NCBI RefSeq assembly: GCF_018457165.1
Contig: NZ_JAFMNX010000002.1
Coordinates: 248,001-312,000 of the forward strand
Direction of reading: 5' to 3'
Source of the DNA: Tianweitania aestuarii
GTDB taxonomy: Bacteria > Pseudomonadota > Alphaproteobacteria > Rhizobiales > Rhizobiaceae
Length of the DNA stretch: 64,000 bases
Shown here: positions 40,834-49,296 of the stretch, piece by piece
How positions within the stretch are numbered: position 1 is the first letter of the stretch
Layout of the letters: the number at the start of each line of letters is the position of its first letter
Position numbers and translations under genes: made by a program
The notes under the pieces: generated by a model
Told to the model about the DNA's origin: nothing
The model's input: the letters and a program-made list of their open reading frames with translations, nothing else
Databases searched by the model: none

Positions 40834-41552
40834 GCCGGAACCTGACTCTTTTCGATCATCTCATAGGCGCTGTTGATAGCCGCCAGCCGGTTGGTGGCGA
40901 TAGCGATGAAATCGGCCGGCATGCCACGCGCGATCAGCCGATCCGGATGGTTTTCGGCAACGAGCGTGCGGTAGCGCTTGCGCACGACCGGGAAGTCCGT
41001 GTTCGCCGGCAGATCGAGCACGGCATAGGGATCGGCGCCCAGCGGCCTAGCGTGACGCGCCAGCAGGCGTTCGAAGTGCAGCGCATCGATGCGGAAGATC
41101 TCGGCAACGCGGCTGAGATAGGCGACCTCGCGCTCATGCACGATGCCATCGGCTTCGGCGATAAAGAACAAACCGTCGAGGATGTCCTGCAGCAGGAGGC
41201 AGTTGTCATCGCCACTGCCGCACAGATTGGCGAGCTGACCGGCATAGACTTCGAAGCCGGCCGTGTCGGCCTGCGCCAGATTATAAAGGCGCTGGACGTT
41301 GCGCAGCTCATCCGGCGGGATCTCGAAGATCTTGTGAAAGGCGCGGACTTCGTCCTGCGTCACGACGCCGTCGGCGCGCGCCATCTTGGCGGACAAAGCG
41401 ATCATGGCGATGGAAAAGCCGACCTGGCGCCGCAGCGTCGCATCGCCCACAAACATCGTGCGGATGGCTTCAAGCAGCGCGCCGATGCCCGAAGCACCGC
41501 GTGCCGGGAGGCTCATCAAAGCGGCGCCGAGCCGAGACCAGACCGAATCCAT
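40830..41552 (-). CDS. TerB and J-domain protein, DjlA-like
   Basis: The 240-aa protein has a TerB-type all-helical domain (~45-165) with paired acidic motifs KMARADGVVTQDEV and FIAEADGIVHEREV, then a C-terminal J domain (~170-235) with the HPD tripeptide in LVAENHPDRL that stimulates DnaK. DjlA of E. coli has the same order plus an N-terminal membrane segment; that segment is not convincing here. It overlaps the amidase gene (ATGA), so the two are co-translated. Confidence 0.85.
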   Translation of the reverse strand: MDSVWSRLGAALMSLPARGASGIGALLEAIRTMFVGDATLRRQVGFSIAMIALSAKMARADGVVTQDEVRAFHKIFEIPPDELRNVQRLYNLAQADTAGFEVYAGQLANLCGSGDDNCLLLQDILDGLFFIAEADGIVHEREVAYLSRVAEIFRIDALHFERLLARHARPLGADPYAVLDLPANTDFPVVRKRYRTLVAENHPDRLIARGMPADFIAIATNRLAAINSAYEMIEKSQVPA

Positions 41553-41674
41553 GTTCGACCTCTAACCGAATCGCCGTTCGAGCGGAAGCATCATCGGTTC
41601 TGACCGACGCAAACCGTAAACGACTGCCCAACGGGTAGCGACGAATGCCGTCGATCTTCCGAGGCGCATCCGAG

Positions 41675-43735
41675 CTAGGCGGCGACCGTGTTGAGCAATG
41701 TGTGGATCTCGTTCAAGGGCATGGGCCGACCGAACAGATAGCCCTGGCCTTCTTCACAGCCACGATCACGCAGGATGGTGGCGAGCTTCTGGCTTTCTAT
41801 GCCTTCCGCCGTGATCGACAGGCCGAAGGTGCGGCCGAGAAACAAAACGGCATCCACGATCGCGCCGTCTTCCTTTGAACGCTCCAGATGCTCCACGAAC
41901 TCACGATCGATCTTGAGCCGCGTAATCGGAAACTTCTTGAGCATGCTGAGCGAGGCATAGCCGGTGCCGAAGTCATCGAAGGCGACAGGGCAGCCGTGAT
42001 CGCGCAGCCGCGTCAGGGTCGAGCGGATCGTGTCGTCGTCGTTGCGCAGGATCACGCGCTCGGTGACTTCAATTTCGTAGAGATGCGGCGCGACATGGTG
42101 CGTGGCGAGCGCTCTCTCGATTGTCGAGGCCACATCGCCATGAGCGAACTGGCGCGAGAAGAGGTTCACGGCAACACGGATCTGGTCACAGGCAGGGCGA
42201 TGCCGGTTCAAGGCTGCGATATCGGCTGCGGCCCGGTCGATGACCCAGTCGCCGAGATGGCTGGCAATCGGGCTCTTCTTGACCACGGACAGAAAGGCAG
42301 CGGGCGCAAGCACGCCCTTTTCGGGATGACGCCAGCGCAGAAGCGCTTCCAGGCCAACGATGCGCCCGTCGTCGAGCCGGACCTGCGGCTGATAGAAGAG
42401 CTCGAACTCACCGGCCCGGACGGCGCGGCGAATGTCGGCATTGAGGTCGTGTTCCTGCCGCGCATCGTCCCGCAAAGCCGGCTTGAACAGGCAGGTGGTG
42501 CCGTTCAGCCCCGACTTTGCCTTCGACAAAGCAAGATCGGCCGAAAGCAGCAGGTCCGATCCAACGAGGCCGTGATCCGGCAAAAGCGCGATACCGATAT
42601 GGGCGCTGAGCGCGACCTGCCCTTCGCCGATCTCGAATGGGCCTTCGAGTGCGTCCTGCAAGAGTTCGGCCACCGCGCCGATCGTTTCATGCGTTGCGTC
42701 GGGAACCACAACGGCGAGCTCCGTCGAAGTGCGGGCGATCATCTCGTCACCCGGCAGCACGCTGCGAAAACGCGTGGCGACTTCGCGCAGAAGCGTCCAG
42801 CCCCGATTGTTGGCATAAAGCTCGCCGGCTTCGCGCAGACCGTCGATCCACACCAGCATGAGGGCCGCCGATCGCTTGGCCGATGATAGAGCCAGCAGTT
42901 CGGCCGTGACCGATCGCCAGTTCGGCAGGCCCGTCAGCGGATCGTGGCGCGCTTCATATTCGAGCCGCTGGCGCTGGATCTTCTTTTCGGTGACTTCGCG
43001 GATGAGACCAAGGCTTCGCGCGGGCGGGTTGAGGCCATCGGCGATCAATGTTCCAATCGCTTCCATCCAGCGCACACTTTGCGTCCGCGGATCCACAACA
43101 CGGAACTCGTGGCAAAAGTGCATGTCCGCTTGTACGGATTCATGCGAGGCGATCCCGGTGATCAGATGCCGATCCTCGTGATGCACGATCGCCAGAAGAT
43201 CGTCCAAGGTCGTCACCGGCTTGTCCAGCTGGATGAACTGGGAAATCGAATTGGCGCCCCAAAGCTCGCCGGTTCGCAGATCGTGATCCCAGACACCGTA
43301 GCTGCCGCCCTGCAAAGCGAGGCGCAAGCGCTCCTCCGCCATGCGCGCCGTTGCTGCCGCGTCGAGTTCGCACTGGATGTTCTCGACGACCCCGATCCAT
43401 TCCTCGACCGCGCCGGATGCACCACAAAGTGGCAATCCATGCGCCTTGTAGGCATGGTAACTGCCATCCGCCTGTTTGCCGCGGAAGCGCAGATCGAACG
43501 GCGTTCCGTCCTTCAGCGCTACGCTCCAGATTTCGAACAGGCCAGCGAGATCTTCAGGGTGGATCGCGGCCGGCCAGTTCTCGGCCGTGACATGGTTGCC
43601 GTCGGCGGTGTGCCAGCCATGTGTATCTCGCAGAACACCGTTTGCATCGGCTCGCCACACGCAGATGCGGCTCAGCTCCGCGACGGCGAGAGAAACACGG
43701 TCGCCCTCGGCAAGGCCGGCGTAATTGATGTTCAT
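41675..43735 (-). CDS. PAS-GGDEF-EAL protein, probably a c-di-GMP phosphodiesterase
   Basis: A 686-aa cytoplasmic signalling protein: two PAS/PAC units (~20-120 and ~135-255), a GGDEF-like domain (~262-420) and an EAL domain (~430-682). The GGDEF signature is replaced by TSTEL (336-340), so diguanylate cyclase activity is very unlikely. The EAL domain keeps its catalytic set: EALLRW (463-468), NLFSRQF, the EVTE loop, DDFG (587-590), LKID and AEGIE (643-647), so it should hydrolyse c-di-GMP. The PAS units probably sense a small ligand or redox state. The gene stands alone. Confidence 0.9.
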   Translation of the reverse strand: MNINYAGLAEGDRVSLAVAELSRICVWRADANGVLRDTHGWHTADGNHVTAENWPAAIHPEDLAGLFEIWSVALKDGTPFDLRFRGKQADGSYHAYKAHGLPLCGASGAVEEWIGVVENIQCELDAAATARMAEERLRLALQGGSYGVWDHDLRTGELWGANSISQFIQLDKPVTTLDDLLAIVHHEDRHLITGIASHESVQADMHFCHEFRVVDPRTQSVRWMEAIGTLIADGLNPPARSLGLIREVTEKKIQRQRLEYEARHDPLTGLPNWRSVTAELLALSSAKRSAALMLVWIDGLREAGELYANNRGWTLLREVATRFRSVLPGDEMIARTSTELAVVVPDATHETIGAVAELLQDALEGPFEIGEGQVALSAHIGIALLPDHGLVGSDLLLSADLALSKAKSGLNGTTCLFKPALRDDARQEHDLNADIRRAVRAGEFELFYQPQVRLDDGRIVGLEALLRWRHPEKGVLAPAAFLSVVKKSPIASHLGDWVIDRAAADIAALNRHRPACDQIRVAVNLFSRQFAHGDVASTIERALATHHVAPHLYEIEVTERVILRNDDDTIRSTLTRLRDHGCPVAFDDFGTGYASLSMLKKFPITRLKIDREFVEHLERSKEDGAIVDAVLFLGRTFGLSITAEGIESQKLATILRDRGCEEGQGYLFGRPMPLNEIHTLLNTVAA

Positions 43736-43982
43736 GCTGTCTTTCCGCTAGCAACGCCCCCCGCCGCGTCTTAATCTTAATTATATTAGCAAGTCACGAA
43801 CAAAGTTCTTCTCACGGAAAAGTCATAGCGCGCCGACACGCAGGCCATCACGCATTTATCAGTGACTGCACCGCCAAACTGAGGCTAGAAGCGACGGCGT
43901 TGCTTCGAAACCGTGAAACCGGTCAAGACTTTGGTTACCATCTCGCGGCATTGATGGCCTTGGTTCAACGAGAGGAGCTGTT

Positions 43983-44822
43983 GTGGCTTTGAGACTTCCG
44001 ATCCTGCGCAGCTTCCTGTGCCTGTCCATCCTGGGCTCAGTGGCGGCATGTTCGACCACGAGCTACGACTTCGGCGATTTGTCGCCGACCGCAACCAGCA
44101 CCAGCACCACCTCGTTCCAGACCGGCCTCGCTTATCCGCGCTTCAACGATCGCAAGCCGCATCCCTGGGACAAGGCACTGGCGCCGACCTCCTATGCCAT
44201 CCACGGCACGGATGTTTCCAAATATCAGGGACCGGTGGACTGGGGCATCGCTAGGGAAAGCGGCGTGTCCTTTGCCTTCATCAAGGCCACCGAAGGCGGC
44301 GACCGCCTCGACGACATGTTCGCCGCGCATTGGAGCCAAGCGAAAGCTTCCGGCATTCCGCGCGCCGCCTATCATTTCTATTATTTCTGCCGCACCGCGA
44401 AGGACCAGGCCGACTGGTACATCCGCAACGTGCCGAAGGAAAAGAATTCCCTGCCGCCCGTGCTCGACATGGAATGGAACCACCTGTCGCCGAGCTGCAA
44501 AAAGCGTCCGCCGGCTTCCGTGGTGCGCGCGGAAATGAAGATCTTCCTCGAGCGCCTGACCAAGCACTACGGCAAGAAGCCGATCATCTACACGTCGATC
44601 GACTTCTACGAAGACAACCGCCTCGACCTTTTCGAAGGCTATGACTGGTGGCTGCGCTCCGTCGCCGCGCACCCGCATGTGCGCTACGGCACCAAGGACT
44701 TCCTGTTCTGGCAATATACCGGCACTGGCAAGGTACCGGGCATCAAGGGCGACGCCGACATCAACGTGTTTAACGGCACTCAGAAAGAGTGGCACGCCTG
44801 GATAGCCAAGCATACGAGCTGA
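43983..44822 (+). CDS. GH25 lysozyme-like lipoprotein
   Basis: The 279-aa product starts at GTG (GAGAGGAG upstream) and has a lipoprotein signal ending in SVAAC (acylated Cys at 23). After a Thr/Ser linker comes a glycoside hydrolase family 25 domain (~70-275): HGTDVSKYQGPVDW with the N-terminal Asp, FIKATEGGD, and the catalytic DME motif in PPVLDMEWN. GH25 enzymes cleave MurNAc-GlcNAc bonds. It is likely anchored in the outer or inner membrane and acts on the cell's own wall. Confidence 0.9.
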   Translation: MALRLPILRSFLCLSILGSVAACSTTSYDFGDLSPTATSTSTTSFQTGLAYPRFNDRKPHPWDKALAPTSYAIHGTDVSKYQGPVDWGIARESGVSFAFIKATEGGDRLDDMFAAHWSQAKASGIPRAAYHFYYFCRTAKDQADWYIRNVPKEKNSLPPVLDMEWNHLSPSCKKRPPASVVRAEMKIFLERLTKHYGKKPIIYTSIDFYEDNRLDLFEGYDWWLRSVAAHPHVRYGTKDFLFWQYTGTGKVPGIKGDADINVFNGTQKEWHAWIAKHTS

Positions 44823-44891
44823 GCTAGGCGACAAGCCCGCTTCCTTTTGCTTTCACGGCCATGTTAGGTTTCCTTTCCGGGGAGTATCGGC

Positions 44892-45113
44892 ATGGCCAGC
44901 AGCATCACCATCGATCTCGACGACGCTACCGAAGCGCTTCTCAACAAAGTGCTGTCGTCGTCGTCCGTGAGCGCGTCCCAATTGGTGCGCGAAGCATTGC
45001 TCGATCGCCTTGAAGAGATCGAAGATGCGCCGATCGTGACAGGGTTGGCTGAAGAAAGCGTCGTGCCGATTTCCAATGCCGAGGTCATGCGCAGGCTGCG
45101 GCTCGACCACTGA
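44892..45113 (+). CDS. Type II antitoxin, RelB-like
   Basis: The 73-aa protein has an N-terminal ribbon-helix-helix-like stretch (SITIDLDDATEALLNKVLSS, SASQLVREALLDRLEE) and an acidic C-terminal tail that would bind the toxin. The gene ends directly before the toxin start (TGA then ATG with no gap), the usual antitoxin-toxin layout. It should repress its own promoter as a complex; no clear operator palindrome was found upstream. Confidence 0.75.
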   Translation: MASSITIDLDDATEALLNKVLSSSSVSASQLVREALLDRLEEIEDAPIVTGLAEESVVPISNAEVMRRLRLDH

Positions 45114-45416
45114 ATGGCCGTCGTTCAATGGCATCCCCATGCCTTCAAGCAATTCGTCGAACTTGACCGCGCAGTTCAGACCCGCATCCAGCGCGTTCTA
45201 AACTCGCTCGAGGTGATGGACGACGTCAGATCAAGGCTGATCCCCTATCGTGCTGAGTTGGCGGGATACTGGAAGCTGCGCGTCGGTGACTACCGCCTAA
45301 TCACCTCGCTGCGTGAACAGGATGGTCAAACCATCCTCGTGATCTACCTCGCACATCGTCGCGAGGTTTATGGATCGCGTGCGGTCGCGGCCACCAAGCG
45401 CAGGCAAACGGACTGA
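45114..45416 (+). CDS. Type II toxin, RelE/ParE superfamily
   Basis: The 100-aa basic protein fits the RelE/ParE fold: N-terminal helix FVELDRAVQTRIQRVLN, the core strand segment ELAGYWKLRVGDYRLI, and the closing ILVIYLAHRREVY. The YWKLRVGDYRLI block is shared by RelE ribonucleases, which cut mRNA on the ribosome, so RelE-type action is more likely than gyrase poisoning. Position after the antitoxin supports the pair. It converges on the decarboxylase gene with 3 bp between stops. Confidence 0.82.
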   Translation: MAVVQWHPHAFKQFVELDRAVQTRIQRVLNSLEVMDDVRSRLIPYRAELAGYWKLRVGDYRLITSLREQDGQTILVIYLAHRREVYGSRAVAATKRRQTD

Positions 45417-45419
45417 GGG

Positions 45420-46640
45420 TCAGTCCGCCATTGTTTCCAGACTTGCGAAGCCTTGCGGGGCGTCGCCTTCGTGGAAGGGTGTGTCGACCTGTACGAAGGT
45501 GTCGGGATAAAAGCCGTTGAAGCGGGTTCGCAAGGACAGCGAATAAGCGCCGATGTGGCCGATTTCGATCCAGTCGCCGGTGTCCACGGTTTCCGGAAGC
45601 CAGAACGGGCGTGACAGGATGTCGACGGAATCGCAGGTCGCGCCGCAGACCTTGAACGGCACGATCTTGTTTTCGTCGCCGTTGCGCTGGCGGATGGCCG
45701 GGTCGGGAAGGAAGCGGGCCGGCAGCGTGATCTTGCCGGTCCAGCTATCCGACAGCGACGCCCAGATGCCGTCGTTGATGTAAAGCCGGCGGCCCTTGCG
45801 CAGGAGAACACGCACGATCAGCGAGAAGGCGCGTGCGACGATGACGCGGCCAGGTTCGGCCACCAGCGGCATGTCGCCGAAGCCCCATTCGTTGATGTCG
45901 CCACGCAGCCGCCCCATCAGCTCGTCGAGCGAGGGCAGGTTTGGCGTCTTGCGATTGGGATCATGGCCGTATTCGGCCGGAAAGCCGCCGCCGACATCCA
46001 GTTCCGCCAGTTCAACATCGGCGCGGTTGCGCACCCAGTCGGCGGATGCCAGAGCGCGCTCATAGGTGTCCGGATCTTCGATCTGGCTGCCGACATGGAA
46101 GCATAGCCCGACCTTGTAGCCGGTACGGGCAAGACGCTGCAGCAGCTCCACCGCATGCGCCGGCCCTGCCCCGAACTTCTTGGACAGTTCGTAGGCCGCA
46201 TGGCCCTTGGTCTGGAGCCGCACGAACACGGTCATCTGGCCGGGATCGATGTCGAGCGCGCGCACCACGCGGGTGAGCTTGGTGATCTCGTCCTCGTGAT
46301 CCACCACGGTGACGCGGATGCCGTAGGTTTCGAGCGCAAGCTTGATGTCCGACTGCGCCTTGATCGGATGCATATAGAGCATCTCGGCATTGGGCGCGAC
46401 GTTGCGAACCGCCTTGAACTCACCCGGAGAAGCCACGTCGAACGTGTCGATGCCAGCTTCCGCCAGCGTCTTTAGCACAAGCTCCTCGCCGTTGGTCTTC
46501 ACGGCATAAGCGGTCTTGCCGGGAAAGAGCTCCATGAAGCGTTTGGCGTCTGCTTTCAGCACTTCGGGATGAAAACAGTAGATGGGATCGTCGGGACGCA
46601 GCTTCATGGCGGCATCCCGTGCGGTATCAAAACGCTGCAT
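45420..46640 (-). CDS. PLP-dependent ornithine/diaminopimelate-type decarboxylase (fold type III)
   Basis: The 406-aa enzyme has an alanine-racemase-fold barrel with the PLP lysine in TAYAVKTNGEE, phosphate-binding ELDVGGGFP and AEPGRVIVA, and a C-terminal beta domain with the VCGATCDSVDIL active-site segment where the Cys-Asp pair binds the substrate amine. This matches eukaryote-like ornithine/lysine decarboxylases that feed polyamine synthesis. It lies 97 bp downstream of metF on the same strand. Met12 (MKLRPDD) is an alternative start. Ornithine versus lysine specificity is undecided. Confidence 0.82.
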   Translation of the reverse strand: MQRFDTARDAAMKLRPDDPIYCFHPEVLKADAKRFMELFPGKTAYAVKTNGEELVLKTLAEAGIDTFDVASPGEFKAVRNVAPNAEMLYMHPIKAQSDIKLALETYGIRVTVVDHEDEITKLTRVVRALDIDPGQMTVFVRLQTKGHAAYELSKKFGAGPAHAVELLQRLARTGYKVGLCFHVGSQIEDPDTYERALASADWVRNRADVELAELDVGGGFPAEYGHDPNRKTPNLPSLDELMGRLRGDINEWGFGDMPLVAEPGRVIVARAFSLIVRVLLRKGRRLYINDGIWASLSDSWTGKITLPARFLPDPAIRQRNGDENKIVPFKVCGATCDSVDILSRPFWLPETVDTGDWIEIGHIGAYSLSLRTRFNGFYPDTFVQVDTPFHEGDAPQGFASLETMAD

Positions 46641-46737
46641 CAGATCAGGGTCGTCCTTGCTTCAAGTCCGGGCACTCACTGCCATGAACATAAAGCGCGG
46701 ACGCAAAGCGTCGACCCTCATTTGCCGACGAGCCTGT

Positions 46738-47661
46738 TCAGGCAGCCGCTGCGGCAGACTGAACGGAGGCTGCTTCGGCCGATCGAATGCCGATCAGATG
46801 GCAGATGGCGAATGATAACTCGGCGCGGTTCATCGTGTAGAAATGGAAATCTTCTACGCCGCGCTCGATCAGATCCAGCACCTGTTCGGCGGCAACGGCA
46901 GCTGACACCAAAGCATGTGTCTGGCGATCCTCTTCCAGCCCTTCGAAGCGCTGCGCCACCCAGGCGGGGATCGTCGCGCCCGTGCGGCCGGCGAAATTGG
47001 CGACCTGGCGGAAGTTCTCTATCGGCAGGATGCCGGGAACGATTGGGATATAGACGCCAGCCTTGCGCGCGCGTTCGACGTAGCCTTCGTAGTCATCGTT
47101 TTCGAAGAAGAACTGCGTGATCGCGCGCGTTGCGCCCGCATCGACCTTGCGCTTGAGCATGTCGATGTCGGTGGCAAAATCCGGGCTTTCCGGATGCTTT
47201 TCCGGATAAGCGGAGACAGAAATGTCGGTGGCACCCTGGCGCTGCAGGGCGGCGGTGAGTTCGGCACCATTGGTGTAGCCATTGGGATGCGGCTCATAGG
47301 CAGCGCCCACGCCGGCACTCGGATCGCCGCGCAGCGCCACGAAGCGCGTGACACCGGCCTGAAGGAAACTTGCAATGACCTCGTCGACCTCGGCGCGCGA
47401 AGCATCGACGCAGGTCAGATGCGCGGCCGGTGCAAGGCCGGTTTCCGCGATGATGCGGCTGATGATGCGCAGCGTTCTTTCACGCGTCGAACCGCCAGCA
47501 CCATAGGTCACGGAAACGAAATGCGGCTCGAGCGGTTCGAGACGCTTCACCGTGTTCCAAAGCTTGGCTTCCATCTCGGCGGTCTTCGGCGGGAAGAACT
47601 CGAACGAGACACGGATGCGGGCACCAAGATCCGGCCGGCGGGAAAAGTTGGGCTGGTTCAT
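46738..47661 (-). CDS. metF: Methylenetetrahydrofolate reductase
   Basis: The 307-aa FAD enzyme reduces 5,10-methylene-THF to 5-methyl-THF, the methyl donor for methionine synthesis. VSFEFFPPKTAEME at the N-terminus, THLTC-like AHLTCVDAS, FVALRGDPSAG and AITQFFFENDDY are diagnostic. The ATG at 47661 shares one base with the stop of the upstream regulator (TGATG), so they are translated together. The frame is open to 47733 inside the regulator gene. Probably controlled through the palindrome at 48698-48717. Confidence 0.95.
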   Translation of the reverse strand: MNQPNFSRRPDLGARIRVSFEFFPPKTAEMEAKLWNTVKRLEPLEPHFVSVTYGAGGSTRERTLRIISRIIAETGLAPAAHLTCVDASRAEVDEVIASFLQAGVTRFVALRGDPSAGVGAAYEPHPNGYTNGAELTAALQRQGATDISVSAYPEKHPESPDFATDIDMLKRKVDAGATRAITQFFFENDDYEGYVERARKAGVYIPIVPGILPIENFRQVANFAGRTGATIPAWVAQRFEGLEEDRQTHALVSAAVAAEQVLDLIERGVEDFHFYTMNRAELSFAICHLIGIRSAEAASVQSAAAAA

Positions 47662-48668
47662 CAAACCGTCTCTCTTGCTGAATGGGCGGTTGTCGTATCG
47701 GCGATCAGGAGGCGGCGATCGCGACCGAGCCAAAGCTTGACCGTCAGGCCCTCGTTGCCGTTGTCGGGCGCGAAGCTGAGCGTGTCTTCAAGATCAAGCC
47801 CGGCCTCGGTCATCCAGTCCTCGATCTGCTTGTCTGCGAACCCGAGCCTGTTATGGGCATGCTCTTCACGCAGGAATTCGTGGCCGTGCGGCGCAAAGTC
47901 GACGATCACCAGCCGACCCGACGGGCGCAGCAGCCGGGCGGCTTCCTTGACCACGGAGGCCGGATCATCCAGGTAATGCAGCACCTGATGAACGGTAACG
48001 AGATCGAACGCATCGCGATCCACGGGCGGGGCATAAACATCGCCCTGACGCACCTGCGCATTGGTGATGCCGGCGCGCTCCAGATTGGCGCGGGCGACGG
48101 CCAGCATCTCACGCGACATGTCGATGCCGACTGCGCGGCGATAAAGCGGCGCGAAGAGTTCGAGCAGCCGGCCGGTGCCGGTGCCGAGATCAACCATCGA
48201 CTGGAAAGGACGCGTGCCGATGAGCTCGAGCAAGGCGGCTTCCACTGCCTTGTCCGGCACATGCAGCGAGCGGATCTGATCCCAGCTCGAAGCGTTGGAA
48301 CGAAAATAATGCGTCGCCTTTTCCTGCCGCTTCTGGCGCACGCCAAACAAGCGCTCGATGTCGCGCTCGACCAGCGGATCGTCATCGGCGATGCGAGCAA
48401 GGAGACCGAGGATCAGCTCACGCGCGCCATCGGATTCGGCCAGCCGGAAGAACGCCCAGGAGCCTTCCTGATAGCGATCCACCAGCCCCGCTTCCTGCAA
48501 AAGCTTGAGGTGGCGCGACACGCGAGGCTGCGACTGGTTGAGGATCGCCGTAAGATCGCTGACGGTGAGATCGCCGGAGGCCAGCAGAAACAGGATCCGC
48601 AAACGGCTGGATTCGGCCGCCGCCTTCAACGTATCTACAAGGGTCAGCAGTTCGAGCTTGTCGCCCAT
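47661..48668 (-). CDS. ArsR-family regulator fused to a SAM-dependent methyltransferase domain
   Basis: The 335-aa protein has an ArsR winged helix (~5-85; LTVSDLTAILNQSQPRVSRHL is the recognition helix) joined to a class I methyltransferase domain (~140-260; SMVDLGTGTGRLLELF, then FDLVTVHQVLHYL). Fused proteins of this type sit beside metF in Alphaproteobacteria, and some ArsR relatives (SahR) sense S-adenosylhomocysteine, so a role in methionine-cycle control is likely. The start is the ATG at 48668: GGAGG precedes it, and the alternative ATG at 48701 lies inside the palindromic operator. Sensing by the methyltransferase-like domain is an inference. Confidence 0.85.
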   Translation of the reverse strand: MGDKLELLTLVDTLKAAAESSRLRILFLLASGDLTVSDLTAILNQSQPRVSRHLKLLQEAGLVDRYQEGSWAFFRLAESDGARELILGLLARIADDDPLVERDIERLFGVRQKRQEKATHYFRSNASSWDQIRSLHVPDKAVEAALLELIGTRPFQSMVDLGTGTGRLLELFAPLYRRAVGIDMSREMLAVARANLERAGITNAQVRQGDVYAPPVDRDAFDLVTVHQVLHYLDDPASVVKEAARLLRPSGRLVIVDFAPHGHEFLREEHAHNRLGFADKQIEDWMTEAGLDLEDTLSFAPDNGNEGLTVKLWLGRDRRLLIADTTTAHSARETV

Positions 48669-48697
48669 GGGATCGGCGCCTCCGAATGGAGCAATAG

Positions 48698-48717
48698 ACA
48701 TAAAGATATGTTTATGT
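48698..48717. promoter_or_regulatory. 20-bp palindromic operator upstream of the ArsR-metF unit
   Basis: ACATAAA-GATATG-TTTATGT: the 7-bp arms are perfect inverted repeats and only two of the central bases break symmetry. It stands in the divergent spacer, 30 bp before the regulator start, in an otherwise G/C-rich stretch. It is a good candidate binding site for the regulator itself. Confidence 0.7.
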
Positions 48718-48764
48718 GGATGATGAGCCGATTGCAACTGCTAACGTCGCGGGGAAAGCAGAAA

Positions 48765-48845
48765 ATGACGCATGATCCTGATGGCTGGCAGGCGAACGGC
48801 ATGAGGACCGCCCTCCCCGCCATCGCGCGGCGGTATCTCGGCTGA
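48765..48845 (+). CDS. 26-aa ORF coupled to the DUF2293 gene
   Basis: ATG at 48765, preceded by GGGGAAAG, encodes MTHDPDGWQANGMRTALPAI and six further residues ending RYLG. Its TGA shares its last base with the ATG of the next gene (TGATG). It could be a leader peptide or a very small protein translated together with the DUF2293 protein. No family is recognised. Confidence 0.45.
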   Translation: MTHDPDGWQANGMRTALPAIARRYLG

Positions 48846-49159
48846 TGCCGCGCTTTGCTACGGGCCGGCATAAGGCCATCGCAAAGGCGCTGACGCTGCT
48901 TCTGCCCGGCGCGCCCTATGCCGATATCGACGCGATCCGCACCGAAGCGAGCCAGCGGCGCATGGCCGATCTGCCGCCGTCGATCGCCGTGTGGCTGACG
49001 ACGCTCGCGCATGTGCGCCATCAGCATACCGAGTATGACGCGCTGATGGATGAAGGCTACGACCGCGATGCCGCGCGCTTCTTCGTGCTGGATGCCGTCA
49101 ACGAGGTTCTGACACGTTGGCGCGCCACGCGGCTGCTCGATCCCGACGACGAGGGCTGA
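48845..49159 (+). CDS. DUF2293 domain protein
   Basis: A 104-aa protein whose central part, DLPPSIAVWLTTLAHVRHQH followed by TEYDALMDEGYDRDAARFFV, is the DUF2293 signature. The family is small, found mostly in Alphaproteobacteria and fungi, and has no known function. No signal peptide or membrane segment is seen. Translation probably depends on the preceding 26-aa ORF, since the gene lacks a good ribosome-binding site of its own. It is divergent from the metF regulator. Confidence 0.82.
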   Translation: MPRFATGRHKAIAKALTLLLPGAPYADIDAIRTEASQRRMADLPPSIAVWLTTLAHVRHQHTEYDALMDEGYDRDAARFFVLDAVNEVLTRWRATRLLDPDDEG

Positions 49160-49296
49160 CGCGCGGTGAATGCCCTGCCCCTTGAAGCAGAGCGAGGAGG
49201 ACGCATCTACGCGAGTGCGGCCCCGCCGCTTTTCACACATCATCGATTTCTGCCGCGCCTTATCTTCAGGCGCGACGCTCAGAAAGGCCTTTCATC

